Source: Balaenoptera acutorostrata (lineage: Eukaryota > Chordata > Mammalia > Artiodactyla > Balaenopteridae). From it: a stretch of 64,000 nucleotides of DNA. The stretch's first letter is position 1, and each line of letters begins with the position of its first letter. Below are positions 11,106-21,515 of the stretch, one piece after another. Both the position numbers and the translations under genes were made by a program. Location of the stretch: contig NC_080067.1 of the NCBI RefSeq assembly GCF_949987535.1, positions 58,090,405 through 58,154,404 on the forward strand, read 5' to 3'. The notes under the pieces were generated by a model. The model saw only the letters and a program-made list of their open reading frames with translations. It did no database searches and was not told where the DNA came from.

Positions 11106-11175
11106 GCCTGAGATGTCATGATCTCATTTTATCTCAGGAAAATCCTTTAGGAAGAAATTATAATCTCCTCTTTTC
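11106..11175 (-). repeat. MIR fragment
   Basis: 'GATCTCATTTTATCTCAGGA', 'GAAATTATAATCTCCTCTTT' and 'CCAGAAGATGAAAAACATC' in this order are a short reverse-complement MIR central region. Confidence 0.55.
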
Positions 11176-12975
11176 CAGAAGATGAAAAACATCAGAAAGT
11201 TTTAATTTTTTCATAATTTTTATGAAAAATTTCAAACATCAATAAAGTTGGAAGAATCTTATAGTAAACATTCATATATCTACCATTAAATGTTGTCATT
11301 AAAATGTTTTATACCTATTTTACTACATATTTATCCATCTATTTATCCCTCTATCTATCCATCAATCCATCTTATTTTTTGATGTAATTCAAAGTAAATT
11401 TCAGACATCAGTACATTTCTCCCCAAATACTTCGGCACATGTATAAGTAGAATTCAATATTTTGCTCATAATTTTTTTTCTTTTAATAGAAAACACACAT
11501 ACAAATGCACAAATCTTAAGTGTTTTTTAACAAAGTTTTGACAAATGCAAACAGACCTGTGTAACAAAACTGTGATCAAGGTACAGAACACTGGCATCGC
11601 CAGCATGCTTTATCCCAGTCATTCCCCAATCCAAAAGGCAAACACTCTCTGATATTTTTTCCAGAATAGTTTAATTTTGCCTGTTTAGAAGTTCTTATAG
11701 ATGGAGTCAAAGAGTATACACTTTTTCCTGTAAGGCTTCTTCTACTCAGCATAATTATTTTGAGAACTGTTCATGTCATTTGTATATTAGTACATTTTCC
11801 CTTTTTATTGTTGAATAGTATTTCATCCTATTATTATTATACCATAGTCCATTCATTTGTTCTTCTATCAATGGACACCTAAGCTGTTTGCAGTTTGAGG
11901 CTATTAATAAAGCTTCCATGAACATTATTGTACAAATCTTTTTATGAATATCTATTCTTATCTTGTGTAAATACCTAGGAATGGAATTTCTGTGAGATAT
12001 TTCTCCAAGTGACTGTACCATTTTGTATATAAACAATATATGTCAGTTGCAACTGCTTCACATCCTTAACCAACACTGGTGTGCTCAGAGTATAATATTA
12101 TTCAGTCTGGTAGGGTTTGTAGTAATTTTAATTTATTTCCTGGAGACTAATGATCTTCAGCACTTTTAATGTGCTTATTGGCTATTATTTATCTTTTTTT
12201 ATGAAAGGTTTGTTCAAATATTTTGCCCACTTAAAAATTGGGTTGTTGGACTTTTATGATTAAAATATAGAATTATATATGTCCTGGATACTTGTTCTTT
12301 ATCAGATACACATTTCACAGATATTTTCCCCCACTCTCTGACTTCCCTATTCATCTTCTTACTGGTATTTTTGATGGGCAGAAGTTTTAAATTTTGATGT
12401 ATTTTAATCTATCAGTTTTTTTTTTTTTTTAAATTACACTATACTAGGTGTGCTTTATTTATTTATTAATGGCTGTGTTGGATCTTCGTTTCTGTGCGAG
12501 GGCTTTCTCTAGTTGTGGCAAGCGGGGGCCACTCTTCATCGCGGTGCGCGGGCCTCTCACCATCGCGGCCTCTCTTGTTGCGGAGCACAGGCTCCAGATG
12601 CGCAGGCTCAGTAATTGTGGCTCACGGGCCCATTTGCTCCGTGGCATGTGGGATCTTCCCAGACCAGGGCTCGAACCCGTGTCTCCTGCATTAGCAGGCA
12701 GATTCTCAACCACTGCGCCACCAGGGAAGCCCTCTATCAGTTTTTTAATACTTATTGTTTTCTATCATCTAAGAAACCTTTGTTTAGCTCCAAGTCATAC
12801 AGGTATTCTCCAGTATTTTCTTTAAGAGCGTTAATGTTTTGGATGTTACAAATTAATTTTTGTATATGATGTGAGGTAGTTGTTGAGTTTTATTTTTTTC
12901 CAAGTGTATATCTAACTTTCTAGTACCCTCTGCTGAAAAGACTTTTCTTTCTCTATTGTATTGATTTGGTTCTTC
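11176..12975 (-). repeat. Old L1M 3' end, antisense, split by a SINE
   Basis: The plus strand shows the reverse complement of an old mammalian L1 3' region: 3' UTR with 'AAAGTTTTGACAAATGCAAA' and 'ACCTGTGTAACAAAACTGTG', then ORF2 C-terminal coding remnants at about 11780-12040 ('YYNNRMKYYSTIKRENV' on the minus strand), then earlier ORF2 sequence to about 12975. A TCTA/TCCA-rich run lies at about 11330-11376. All frames are broken. Confidence 0.85.
12423..12732 (-). repeat. CHR-family SINE nested in L1M
   Basis: Reverse-complement copy: poly(T)/TTTATTTATTTATTAAT tail on the left, then the tRNA-like head at the right end with B box (GGGCTCGAACC on this strand, at about 12667) and A box. The target duplication TCTATCAGTTTTTT is at 12408-12421 and 12733-12746. 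The body closely matches the SINE at 2848. It has long open frames on both strands only because it is GC-rich; it encodes nothing. Confidence 0.93.
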
Positions 12976-13134
12976 TCAGAGACTTTTAAATAAATTACCC
13001 AAGATTTCACAGGTAGTAGGCCAAGGAACAAAAGTCAAAAATCACATTTGACTGAAAAAAGCTATTTATGTCCTTTCCCAAAATGTATATGGCTAATGAA
13101 AAACAGTGCTAATAAAAATAGCCAAGAATTAATA

Positions 13135-13355
13135 CTCACTGTGCTGTTTCTTAGCATAGATTGTTTCATTTAATTTTCAAATCCACTCTATTAAATAAAC
13201 ATTTTTATAATGCCACCTTAGAGATAAGGAAACAAACTGATAGTGGTAGAAAAATTTGTTAAAGTCACACAACTCCTAAGTGACAAAACCGAAACTTGAC
13301 CCAGGTCTATTTGAATCTGTAAACTGCATTCCTAAGCAGTGTGCTGTATCACCCC
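13135..13355 (-). repeat. MIR SINE remnant
   Basis: Reverse-complement MIR landmarks in order: 'TTTAATTTTCAAATCCACTC', 'TTAGAGATAAGGAAACAAAC', 'AAAGTCACACAACTCCTAAG', and an end near 'CATTCCTAAGCAGTGTGCTG'. Confidence 0.88.
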
Positions 13356-15040
13356 GTAATGAAGATCAATATGCCAATCATACATTTCACCTGGTGAGAA
13401 GTGACGACATTAGCTAAGACTGCTTCTACTATCTAGAAAACAGGCAAATTTGAACCTACACAATACCTGGAGAAAACTGGAATTTCAAACCAGCATTTTA
13501 AAAAATGGTATCATGATGTCTTTAATGACTTATGTTTTCATCTTTTATATTTTACGTATAGTGTTTAAATAAATCTACTTGCAAATATGATTTAAAAATA
13601 GTGTAACAGAGATTAAGACTAGAATGTTGAGCTTTTAAAATTCCTTTTTCTTTGTTGAAAGAAAGCAGGCTATTCAATCCTCTGAAATAATTTCTATTGA
13701 ATATAACAAGAGGTCTGATCTCAAATCAGATTTTCTTAGTTTCAGGAAGTCTGAAAAAAGGTGCTATGATTTAGAGTACTACTAGGGTAAAAACTATTTG
13801 TTTGGAGACTATTTGGTCATTATAATCTTAGTGTTTCAACAATGACCTAAAGAAAAAGGTGTTATCTCAATATGTGTGAGATTTATTGCAAGCATATTAC
13901 TAAGAACTGTACCTACTATTTTGCAAAAGCATGTGAAAAATTGAGGCACCATACTATATTTTCTTAAATATAGTTTAGCAGTGACTTGAAATTGCTTTTA
14001 TATATAAAAAGATGACAATAGTATTTCCTCAGATGGAACAAGAGTTTTGTTCTTTAAATAATAATGGAAAATTGAACATTGGCAGAATAACATATTTACC
14101 CCTGTTTCATTAAGAGCAGGCACCAATGCCTCTAATAGAAGCAAACAGACTTTTTTTTAAATTCTTTTCCTTTGTTTGTTTGTGTGACTGTTTAATGCTT
14201 CCTGGAGCTCTACATTAGTGCATGGGAAATGGGACTGTGCAGAATTTCTGCACTCTGCTAATGATCTTGCAGTTACAATCTCCACAGTGTAACACTTGTT
14301 GGACTCTAGTTACCTCTTGTTTCTGTGTTTGAGCCCACATTTTGGGTTCAACAAACACATGCTTTTCTGTGCTTACATGGAATAAAGAAAACAATCTCAG
14401 TGCAACCTTCTAAGTATCTCTTTCCTAAGGACTATATCTTAGGAAATACAGATTTATACCTCTAATTCATAAGGGGCCTACCTACACCCATGCTGCCTAC
14501 ATTTTAAAATTGAGGTGAGGATTAAACAAAATTGCTAAATAATTGTATATTTATGAAGTATCAGAGGGTGGGTTACACTGCTAAGCACAAAATTGCTTTC
14601 TCATTCCTTAATTTTATTTAGTGTTGTATCACCCATCCAACAATGTTTACAAGAGCTAATAGTGAATATCTGTGAAAATTGTATAGTATACTTAAAATAG
14701 TTTTTGAAAGATTTTGAAGAGTTAAAAACAAATCCACCTTGAGTGCAAAATTAAAATTGTTAGGGGAAGTTATCAATGATGAATCGGTGGGATTTCTAGA
14801 GTTCTAAATATTTCTATCCTCACATTGAAAGAAATATTAAATATAATAGAAATGTTAAAAAAAACTATAAAATAGATGTCATTAGATCAGAGATTCTTGT
14901 ATTTTTCTCTGTCTTTACTTACTATGTTTCTTATGTTTAACTGATCATAAGTACAAACCAAGATTACTAGATTCTGAACATTCTAAGTGCATTTGAATGT
15001 CATCAAGTTGCCCTAATTTTGAATACTGGCTGCATTTAAA
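13356..15040. other. Unassigned AT-rich stretch
   Basis: No repeat family or coding signal was recognised. Confidence 0.5.
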
Positions 15041-15456
15041 TACAGGTATACTTCACTTTATTGTGCTTCTCAGACATTGCACTTTTTACAAATTGAAGGT
15101 TTGTGCAACTCTGTGTTGAGCAAGTTTATTGGTGCTATTTTTCCAACAGCATTTGCTTGTAACCCTGTGTCATATGTTGGTAATTTGGTAACACTTGGTA
15201 ATATTTCAAACTTTTTTATTATTATTATATTGGATATGGTGATCTGTGACCAGTGCTCTTTGTTTGATGTTACTACTGTAATTAGTTTGGGACGTTGCAA
15301 ACCATGCCTATATAAGACGGCAGCCAATCGATAAATGTTGTGTGTGATCTGACTGCTCGACCGACCAGACGTCCCACCATCTCTCTCCCTCCCCTTAGGC
15401 ACCCCTAATCCCTGAGACACAGCAATACTGAAATTAGGCTGATTCAGAACCCTAAA

Positions 15457-15819
15457 ATGGCCTTTAAGTGTTCAAGTGAAAAGAAGACTCACACATCTCT
15501 CACTTTAAATCAAAAGCTAGAAATGATTAAGCTTATTGAGGAAGGTATGTTGAAAGCTGAGGTAGGAGGAAAGCTAGACCTCTTGAACCAAAGAGTTAGC
15601 CAAGTTGTGAATTCTAAGGAAAAGTTCTTGAAGGAAATTAAATGTGCTACTCCAGTGAGCACAAGAATGGTAAGAAAGAGATACAGCATTATTGCTCATA
15701 TGGAGAAAGTTTTAGGGGTCTGGATAGAAGATCAAAATAGCCACAACAGTCCCTTAAGCCAAAGCCTAATCCAGAGCAAGGCCCTAACTCTCTTCAGTGC
15801 TATGAAGGCTGAGAGATGA
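15457..15819 (+). pseudogene. Tigger transposase remnant, N-terminal DNA-binding part
   Basis: A 120-codon open segment starting [20 protein letters not shown]. Residues about 14-60 match the CENP-B/psq-type helix-turn-helix that begins pogo-family transposases (the '[16 protein letters not shown]' helix, then '[19 protein letters not shown]'). In active relatives this domain binds the terminal inverted repeats. Residues about 65-100 resemble the second HTH region ([12 protein letters not shown]). The frame stops at 15819. Homologous coding continues in other frames ('[10 protein letters not shown]' type sequence at about 15855-15890), so the gene is interrupted by at least one indel. No intact product is possible. 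Confidence 0.88.
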
Positions 15820-16366
15820 GGAAGCTGCAGAAGAAAAGTTTGAAGCTATCAGAGGTTGGTTCATGAGATTTAAGGAAAGATGCTGTCTCCAGAACATAAA
15901 AGTGCAAGGTGAAGCAGCAAGTGCTGATGTAGAAGCTGCAGCAAGTTATCCAGAAAAACCTAGCTAAGATAATTAACGAAGACTTTCAACATAGATGAAA
16001 TAGCCTTACATTGAAAGAAGATGCCATCTAGGATTTTCATAACTAGAGAGGAAAAGTCAATGCCTGGCTTCAAAGCTTCAAAGGGCAGGCTGACTCTCTA
16101 GTTAGGGGCTAATGCAGCTGATGACTTTAGGCTGAAGCCAATGCTCATTTTCATTGGCTAAACCTAGGGCCCTTAAGAGTTATGCTAAATCAACTCTGCC
16201 TGTGCTCTATAAATGGAAAGACAGAGCCTGGATGACAGCACGTCTGTTTACAACATGGTTTCCTGAATATTTTAAGCCCACTGTTGAGACCTGATGCTCA
16301 GAAAAAAAGATTTCTTTCAAAATATCACTGCTCATTGACAATGCACTTGGTCACCCACGAGCTCTG
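15820..16366 (+). pseudogene. Tigger transposase remnant, catalytic core region, frame-broken
   Basis: Between the two open segments, translation in shifting frames recalls the pogo DDE core: a 'FMRFKERC' block near 15860, an '[13 protein letters not shown]' block near 15925, a 'DEIALH' like site near 16000, and '[14 protein letters not shown]' near 16325-16365, which should contain the second catalytic Asp (in LLIDNA). Stops and indels interrupt it several times, so catalytic geometry cannot be preserved in one polypeptide. Confidence 0.7.
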
Positions 16367-16798
16367 ATGGTGATGTACAGCGAGATTAGTGTTGTTTTCA
16401 TGCCTGCTAACACAACATCCATCCTGAAACCCATGGATCAAGGAGTACTTTCAACTTTCAAGTCTTATTACTTGAGAAATACATTTCATAAGGCTACTGT
16501 TGCCATAGACAGTGATTCCACTGATGGAACTGGGCAAAATAAATTGAAAACCTTCCAGAAAGTATTCATCATTCTAGATGGTGTTAAGAACATTCATGAT
16601 CCATGGGAAAAGGTCAAAATGACAACATTAACAGGAGTTTGTAAGAAGCTGATTCCAACCCTCATGAATGACTTTGAGGGGTTCAAGTCTTCAGTGGAGG
16701 AAGCAATTGCAAATGTGGTGGAAATAGGAAGAAAACTAGAATTAGAAGTGGAGCCTGAACATGTGACTGAGTTGCTCCAATCTCATGATAAAACTTGA
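16367..16798 (+). pseudogene. Tigger transposase remnant, DDE C-terminal part
   Basis: A 143-codon open segment. The motif [20 protein letters not shown] at residues about 11-30 is the signature of pogo/Tigger transposases and carries the third catalytic aspartate (MDQG). It is followed by a helical region with '[10 protein letters not shown]' typical of these proteins. The annotated ATG is an internal methionine, not the real start. The segment ends at a stop at 16798 (CATGATAAAACTTGA). The next coding block, 16847-17101, is the family's C-terminal tail. Confidence 0.9.
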
Positions 16799-16846
16799 AC
16801 GGGTGAAGAGTTACTTATGAATGAGTAAAGAAAGTGTTTCTTTGAG

Positions 16847-17101
16847 ATGGACTCTACTTCTAATGAAGAAGTTGTGAAGATTGTTGAAATGACAACAAAG
16901 GATTTAGAATATTATTACATAAACTTAGTTGATAAAGCAATGACAGGGTTTGAGATGATTGAGTCCAATTTTGAAAGAAGTTCTACTGTGGGTAAAATGT
17001 TATCAAACAGCACTGCATGCTATAGAGAAATCGTTGGTGAAAGGAAGGGTCAATCAATGCAGCAAACTTCATTGTTGTCTTATGTTAAGAAATTGCCATA
17101 G
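16847..17101 (+). pseudogene. Tigger transposase remnant, C-terminal tail
   Basis: An 84-codon open segment with an acidic/helical start ([17 protein letters not shown]), an '[20 protein letters not shown]' block, and an end at [13 protein letters not shown]. It matches the tail of Tigger1-type transposases. Overlapping frame 16959-17213 is a shadow. Separated from the DDE part by a stop and a short out-of-frame gap. Confidence 0.82.
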
Positions 17102-17424
17102 CCATCCAGCCTTCAGCAACCACCACCTGATCAGTCAGCAGCCATCAACATCCAGGCAAGACCTTCCACAAGCAAAAGTATTACAACTTGCTGAAGGCTC
17201 AGATGATGGCTAGCATTTTTTAGCAATAAAGTATGTTTTAATTAAGGTATATACATTGTTTAGACATAATGCTATTGCATCCTTAATAGACTACAATGAA
17301 GTGTAAACGTAACTTTTATATGCACTGGGAAACAAAAAAAATCATGTAGCTTGCTTTATTTTGATATTCACTTTATTGCAGTAGTCTGGAACTGAACCCA
17401 CAATATCTGTGAGGTACGCTTGTA

Positions 17425-17640
17425 TATTTTTATGAAGTGCAAATTTTTCCATTTCCTTTAAGTTAGTGAGAAGACAAGATTCCATTAACAGAAATTAATT
17501 TTGCAGTAAACCCTAAGATTACATATCTATTCTATCAAGTGAAGGATTACAGTTTTAGCCAAGGTCAGGTAGACAGTTCTATATATAAGTGAGATGGTGA
17601 CTGAGAATTGAGATATGAATTAGGATTAAGCAATAGATTG
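17425..17640. other. Unassigned stretch after Tigger element
   Basis: AT-rich; nothing recognised. Confidence 0.5.
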
Positions 17641-17644
17641 AGAA

Positions 17645-17785
17645 TCATCCAGATCCATCTATTGAGCTGCTACCATATGCACATACTATTATGTTTGCTT
17701 GAGAAAATTGCAAAGAAAAATTTCTAGATAGTTCCTGTCGTTGGGGATTTTATGATCTGATAGGAGGGATAAGAAGTGAATAAAT
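17645..17785 (-). repeat. L2 3'-end remnant
   Basis: Plus-strand order 'CATCTATTGAGCTGCTACCA', 'TACTATTATGTTTGCTTGAG', 'AGATAGTTCCTGTCGTTGGG' and 'TCTGATAGGAGGGATAAG' is the reverse complement of an L2 3' end (the short-repeat tail then the LINE 3' UTR). Confidence 0.7.
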
Positions 17786-17789
17786 CTTA

Positions 17790-17828
17790 AACACACACAT
17801 ATACCTACACACAAACACACACACACAT
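17790..17828. repeat. Interrupted (CA)n microsatellite
   Basis: Runs of ACACACAC with interspersed AT and CT units. Interrupted, so probably of low mutability. Confidence 0.85.
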
Positions 17829-17849
17829 AAGTACACATAGCAATATGTA

Positions 17850-18989
17850 TCAAGTAAATATAAAGAACAGCCAGACAAGATAGAGTGTGCTACTGGGAGT
17901 CTAGAGACCTTGTACCAAGTTCTATCTCTATCACTGTTCTATTTTTACAATTAGATATCTTTTTCTGTTTTATTCCCCCAAAATATTCAAGATGGTCCAA
18001 AAAATAGATATAATTTACAAGTTATTTCTTTCAGACAAAGATAATTGATGAAATTTATGTGAAGGAAAAATTTTAGAAGGAAAAGTAATTTGAAACCAAG
18101 AGGGACCGTAGGGTTCTAACTGGGAGCTCTGAGGTCTTAAACATTTGCTATGAGTGGGCAAAAATTGGAGTATGAGCTTTCTAGAAGGCAATAAAAAGGA
18201 GATCTGATAAAGTTTGTCATTTAAAAGGTCTAGGGAAAGCAGTTGCACAGGAAGAAACTCATCTATTCTCAGAACTCAGCAAGAAGAGAAGTGTGTTCCA
18301 TCTATCCTCAAGAAGAGAAAGTTGTGGGAGAGTCAACATCTGCAACACATCATTGCTATAAACACAACGGATTTCATGAGATTGTTTCTAAGACATCCCT
18401 TCAGATCGGCTGCTGGTTTACTATTAATTTGGTCTGAAGATCAGTTGTGTACTGTAGTTTCGGACTAGTCACTTGCGCTTTCTAAGCTTTAATTTCTTCA
18501 TGTGAACAGTGAGAGAATTAGATTGATTAGATGATTTAGAGGATAAATTTCAGCTTAATGCGCCAAAGAGAGGTGAAGTCATTGGTGTCAATGATGGCAA
18601 GGGAGGCTTAGAGGAAGAAGTGTGAGTTTGGTCACATATAAGTTGATATCCTCACAGAAACATTAAGGAGACAGTTGGAAGCAGGGCAACAGAGAATGAT
18701 CAGAGCTGAAAACAAAAGTTCTAGGTAACATCATGTATCACAAATTAGAGCTATGAGAAAAAGAACTTCTCCTGGAGAGAGTATATAGGTAAGAGACAAG
18801 AACCAATCCATAAAGAAGGATGTGACAATCAATCCGTAAGGAATACCAGAATTAAGAGATGAAAGAGGAGCCAACAAAAGTGACAGAGAAAAGCAGAGTT
18901 CAAGAATTTTAAAAGGATATAATGATAAATGATGATTTTATGAATTGCAATGAAAAATAATACTTGAGGATAAGATACGTTAATAAGTA
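17850..18989. other. Unassigned AT-rich stretch
   Basis: No family was recognised. Overlapping 64- to 84-codon frames near 18015-18468 lie on both strands and look like chance. Confidence 0.5.
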
Positions 18990-19007
18990 TGATGCAATAA
19001 AATTAAT

Positions 19008-19199
19008 TTTTTTAAAGATTTTTTTGATGTGGACCATTTTTAAAGTCTTTATTGAACTTGTTACAATGTTGCTTCTGTTTTATGTTTTGGTTTTTTGGCC
19101 TAGACACATATGGGATCTTAGCTCCCCGACCAGGGATCAAACCCACAACCCCTGCATTGGAAGGCAAAGTCTTAACCACTGGACTGCCAGGGAAGTCCC
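19008..19199 (-). repeat. Short CHR/tRNA-derived SINE variant
   Basis: Reverse-complement SINE: the right end reads GACTGCCAGGGAAGTCC, the tRNA-like head; a B-box equivalent (GGGATCAAACCC on this strand) lies at 19132-19143. Near-perfect 18-bp duplications TGATGCAATAAAATTAAT (18990-19007) and TGATGCAATACAATTAAT (19200-19217) bound it. It lacks the second half found in the other SINEs, so it belongs to a shorter, older subfamily (CHR-1-like). Confidence 0.9.
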
Positions 19200-19217
19200 T
19201 GATGCAATACAATTAAT

Positions 19218-19549
19218 GAATTCAAATTAAATACATAAAAAAACTTTCATTAAATAAGTAATTATAGATGCTAGTTAATAAAGAAAGCTTTTAAAAATAC
19301 TAGTAAAACAGTTATTGCTATAAAAATATTTTATATTGTATAAAAAGTGATGAAATAAGTAAAAAAAAAAGAGAATAAGTTAGACTATCATAAATGCCAA
19401 AAGACAAGCTAAAATTTCTGCACCTATGAAAAATATAGGTTACGTCTGGCTGGCTAGCAGATCCAGGGTGAGCTTAATGGAAGTAGAAAAATTGAAAATG
19501 ATCCTCAAAGAACAAAAGCCACAGGATTAGAGCATAGAGGGGGAGACAC
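19218..19549. other. Unassigned AT-rich stretch
   Basis: Nothing recognised. Confidence 0.5.
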
Positions 19550-19960
19550 GTGGTTCTGAGCATCAGAAACAACATGGGCAAAGACTTGGAAGTGAAAAAG
19601 TTTGAGACTTTCAGGGAACAGCTAGTAACTATGTTGGTCACATAGAGTATTCAAGTATATATAAGGCAGTGCTTATTAATGTGTTTGAAAAGTTAGGTTG
19701 AGTCACTCAGATGCTGGTGTGAGAAAAGTTATATTTAATTTGTTGGATGATAGGAAGTTATTGAAGTGTTTTGAGCTAGTAAGTGACATGATCAGAGAAG
19801 TTCTTCAGGAAGACACATTTGTCAGTAATAGGACGAAGCAGAACAGGATTAGCACAGGGAGTGTGGGATGGGAGGTCTCAGAGTAAGTCCAGTTATGGCA
19901 AAGTATATGTAGAATGGCCTGAACTAGGGAAGTCGCAGTGGGAATGGAAAGAAGGGGATT
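19550..19960 (-). repeat. Probable L2-type remnant
   Basis: Ordered landmarks ('CAACATGGGCAAAGACTTGG', 'TTGTTGGATGATAGGAAGTT', 'TTTTGAGCTAGTAAGTGACA', 'CATGATCAGAGAAGTTCTTC') match a very common old mammalian repeat that I associate with the 5' side of L2 3'-region copies. Family name is uncertain; being an old dispersed repeat is more certain. Confidence 0.5.
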
Positions 19961-21180
19961 GAGAGGGCTGGCACACTTGGCCAGGGGTTGAATGTCTATT
20001 TGTAACTACTGGAAAATGACAGCATGACCTAGGCTAATTCCCTATCTCCACTGCCATCTTTCTTACTGAGTAAAAATGGATTACAGTGTTTTGCTTCTAC
20101 CTGTCTCAGAAATGCTGTCAGCATTGATTACACGTATTTCCCCAAAGTAATCTAAAGTGCTTTAATTCCTTGGAACTGGATACTATGTAAATACGATTAT
20201 TCATTATGTATAAAAGAGGAACGCAGGATGATGGATGTGCCGAGCCTACACAAGAGAACTGTTTGAGGATACTGAGAGGGACAGAAGCTGGATAATCAAT
20301 ATGCTGTTTAATGTGGAGGCTGAAGACATTGATAGAAGGATACTGAGTGAAAGGGAAATAGAGGAGGATAGTGCATTTGGGAGTTAGGACTGATGAAAGA
20401 GGGTTATGTTACGTTAAATAATTTCAAAAGAAAGAGTAAGTATTTTAGGTTCCCTAGTAAATATTAAGTAAAAAGAAAAAAGTTTAAAATAAAAGTCACT
20501 TTACTTTAGATCATTGGTAACATTTATGAAAAGAGGTGAAAATGGATTAGAGCAGTTATGCATATAGGTGTGCATTCTAAATTTTACACCAAACGTGGTC
20601 AACACTTCTATGTACAGCCACGTTATAGAATAGCATTTTATTTCAAAGACAAGTCACTACAGTTGTAGAGTTCTAGTGACTAGAGTCAGGCGACTAGAGT
20701 TCAAAAGAATGGGCACTGTTACAGGGTACCGGTACTGACATTAGGGGATAGATGTAAAGTGCTCAGAAAAATCATGTTAGGATCAGGATTTTAGCTGATA
20801 CCTATATCAATAACCATGAAAAGAAAGGAATCCAAGTCAGTGAAACTGAGAGTTTGAAACTTCTATTTTTTTTTTTTGCATTTTCCTAGTATGATTGTGG
20901 ATCACATTGACCTAGTATTTATCACAGATTAAAAGTCTGTAATCAACTGGTAGAAAATATTGCATCATTTAGCATCAAATAAGCAATGTCACAGATGGAC
21001 ACCTCATGTTGTGGCTGTGTGCAGAGAGGATGCTCTATTTTGGATTAAAAGGTGAAGTTAATTATGTCTGGCTTTTGGGCTTTCCTTCTCTTGAAATGTT
21101 ACCATCCCAACCGCTTGACCTCTTTTTCATCAAGAGTTTCTTTAAAGCTTTTTCTTCTCTCAGCTGATAATGTCTTTTCT
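19961..21180. other. Unassigned AT-rich stretch
   Basis: Nothing recognised beyond a T-tract near 20867-20878. Confidence 0.5.
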
Positions 21181-21515
21181 AAAAAAAATTTTTTTGGAGT
21201 ATAGTTGGTTTACAGTGCTGTGTTATTTTCAGCTGTACAGCAAAGTGAATCAGTTATACATATACATATATCCGCTCTTTTTTAGATTCTTTTCCCATAT
21301 AGGTCATTACAGAGTATTGAGCAGAGTTCCCTGTGCTAGACAGTAGTTCCTTGTTGGTTATCTATTTTCTATATAGTAGTGTGTTTATGTCAATCCCAAT
21401 CTCCCAATTTATCCCTCCCCCCCGTACCCCCTAGTAACCATAAATTTATTTTCTACAACTGTAACTCTATTTCTGTTTTGTAGATAAGTTCATGTATACC
21501 CATTTTTTCTTTAAA
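21181..21515 (-). repeat. 5'-truncated L1 3' UTR fragment
   Basis: Plus-strand text is the reverse complement of the ungulate L1 3' UTR: a T/A-rich start, 'GCTGTACAGCAAAGTGAATC', 'AGTTATACATATACATATAT', 'AGAGTTCCCTGTGCTAGACA', ending near 'GATAAGTTCATGTATACCC'. It shares the AGTTATACATATACATAT block with L1-A (34030) and L1-B (58310), but is an older subfamily. No coding sequence is retained. Confidence 0.88.

Larger units (their letters stand above)
15043..17422 (+). mobile_element. Tigger1-like DNA transposon, full length, decayed
   Basis: A complete pogo/Tigger-type element of about 2.38 kb, close to the usual 2.4 kb. The left terminus is CAGGTATACTTCACTTTATT and the right terminus is its decayed inverse (ending GAGGTACGCTTG). 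TA duplications lie immediately outside at 15041-15042 and 17423-17424, as expected for Tc1/mariner-superfamily insertion. Further inverted TTTATTG motifs lie inside both ends. It carries three recognisable pieces of one transposase gene, all in plus orientation, separated by frameshifts and stops. Immobile in its present form. Confidence 0.95.
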
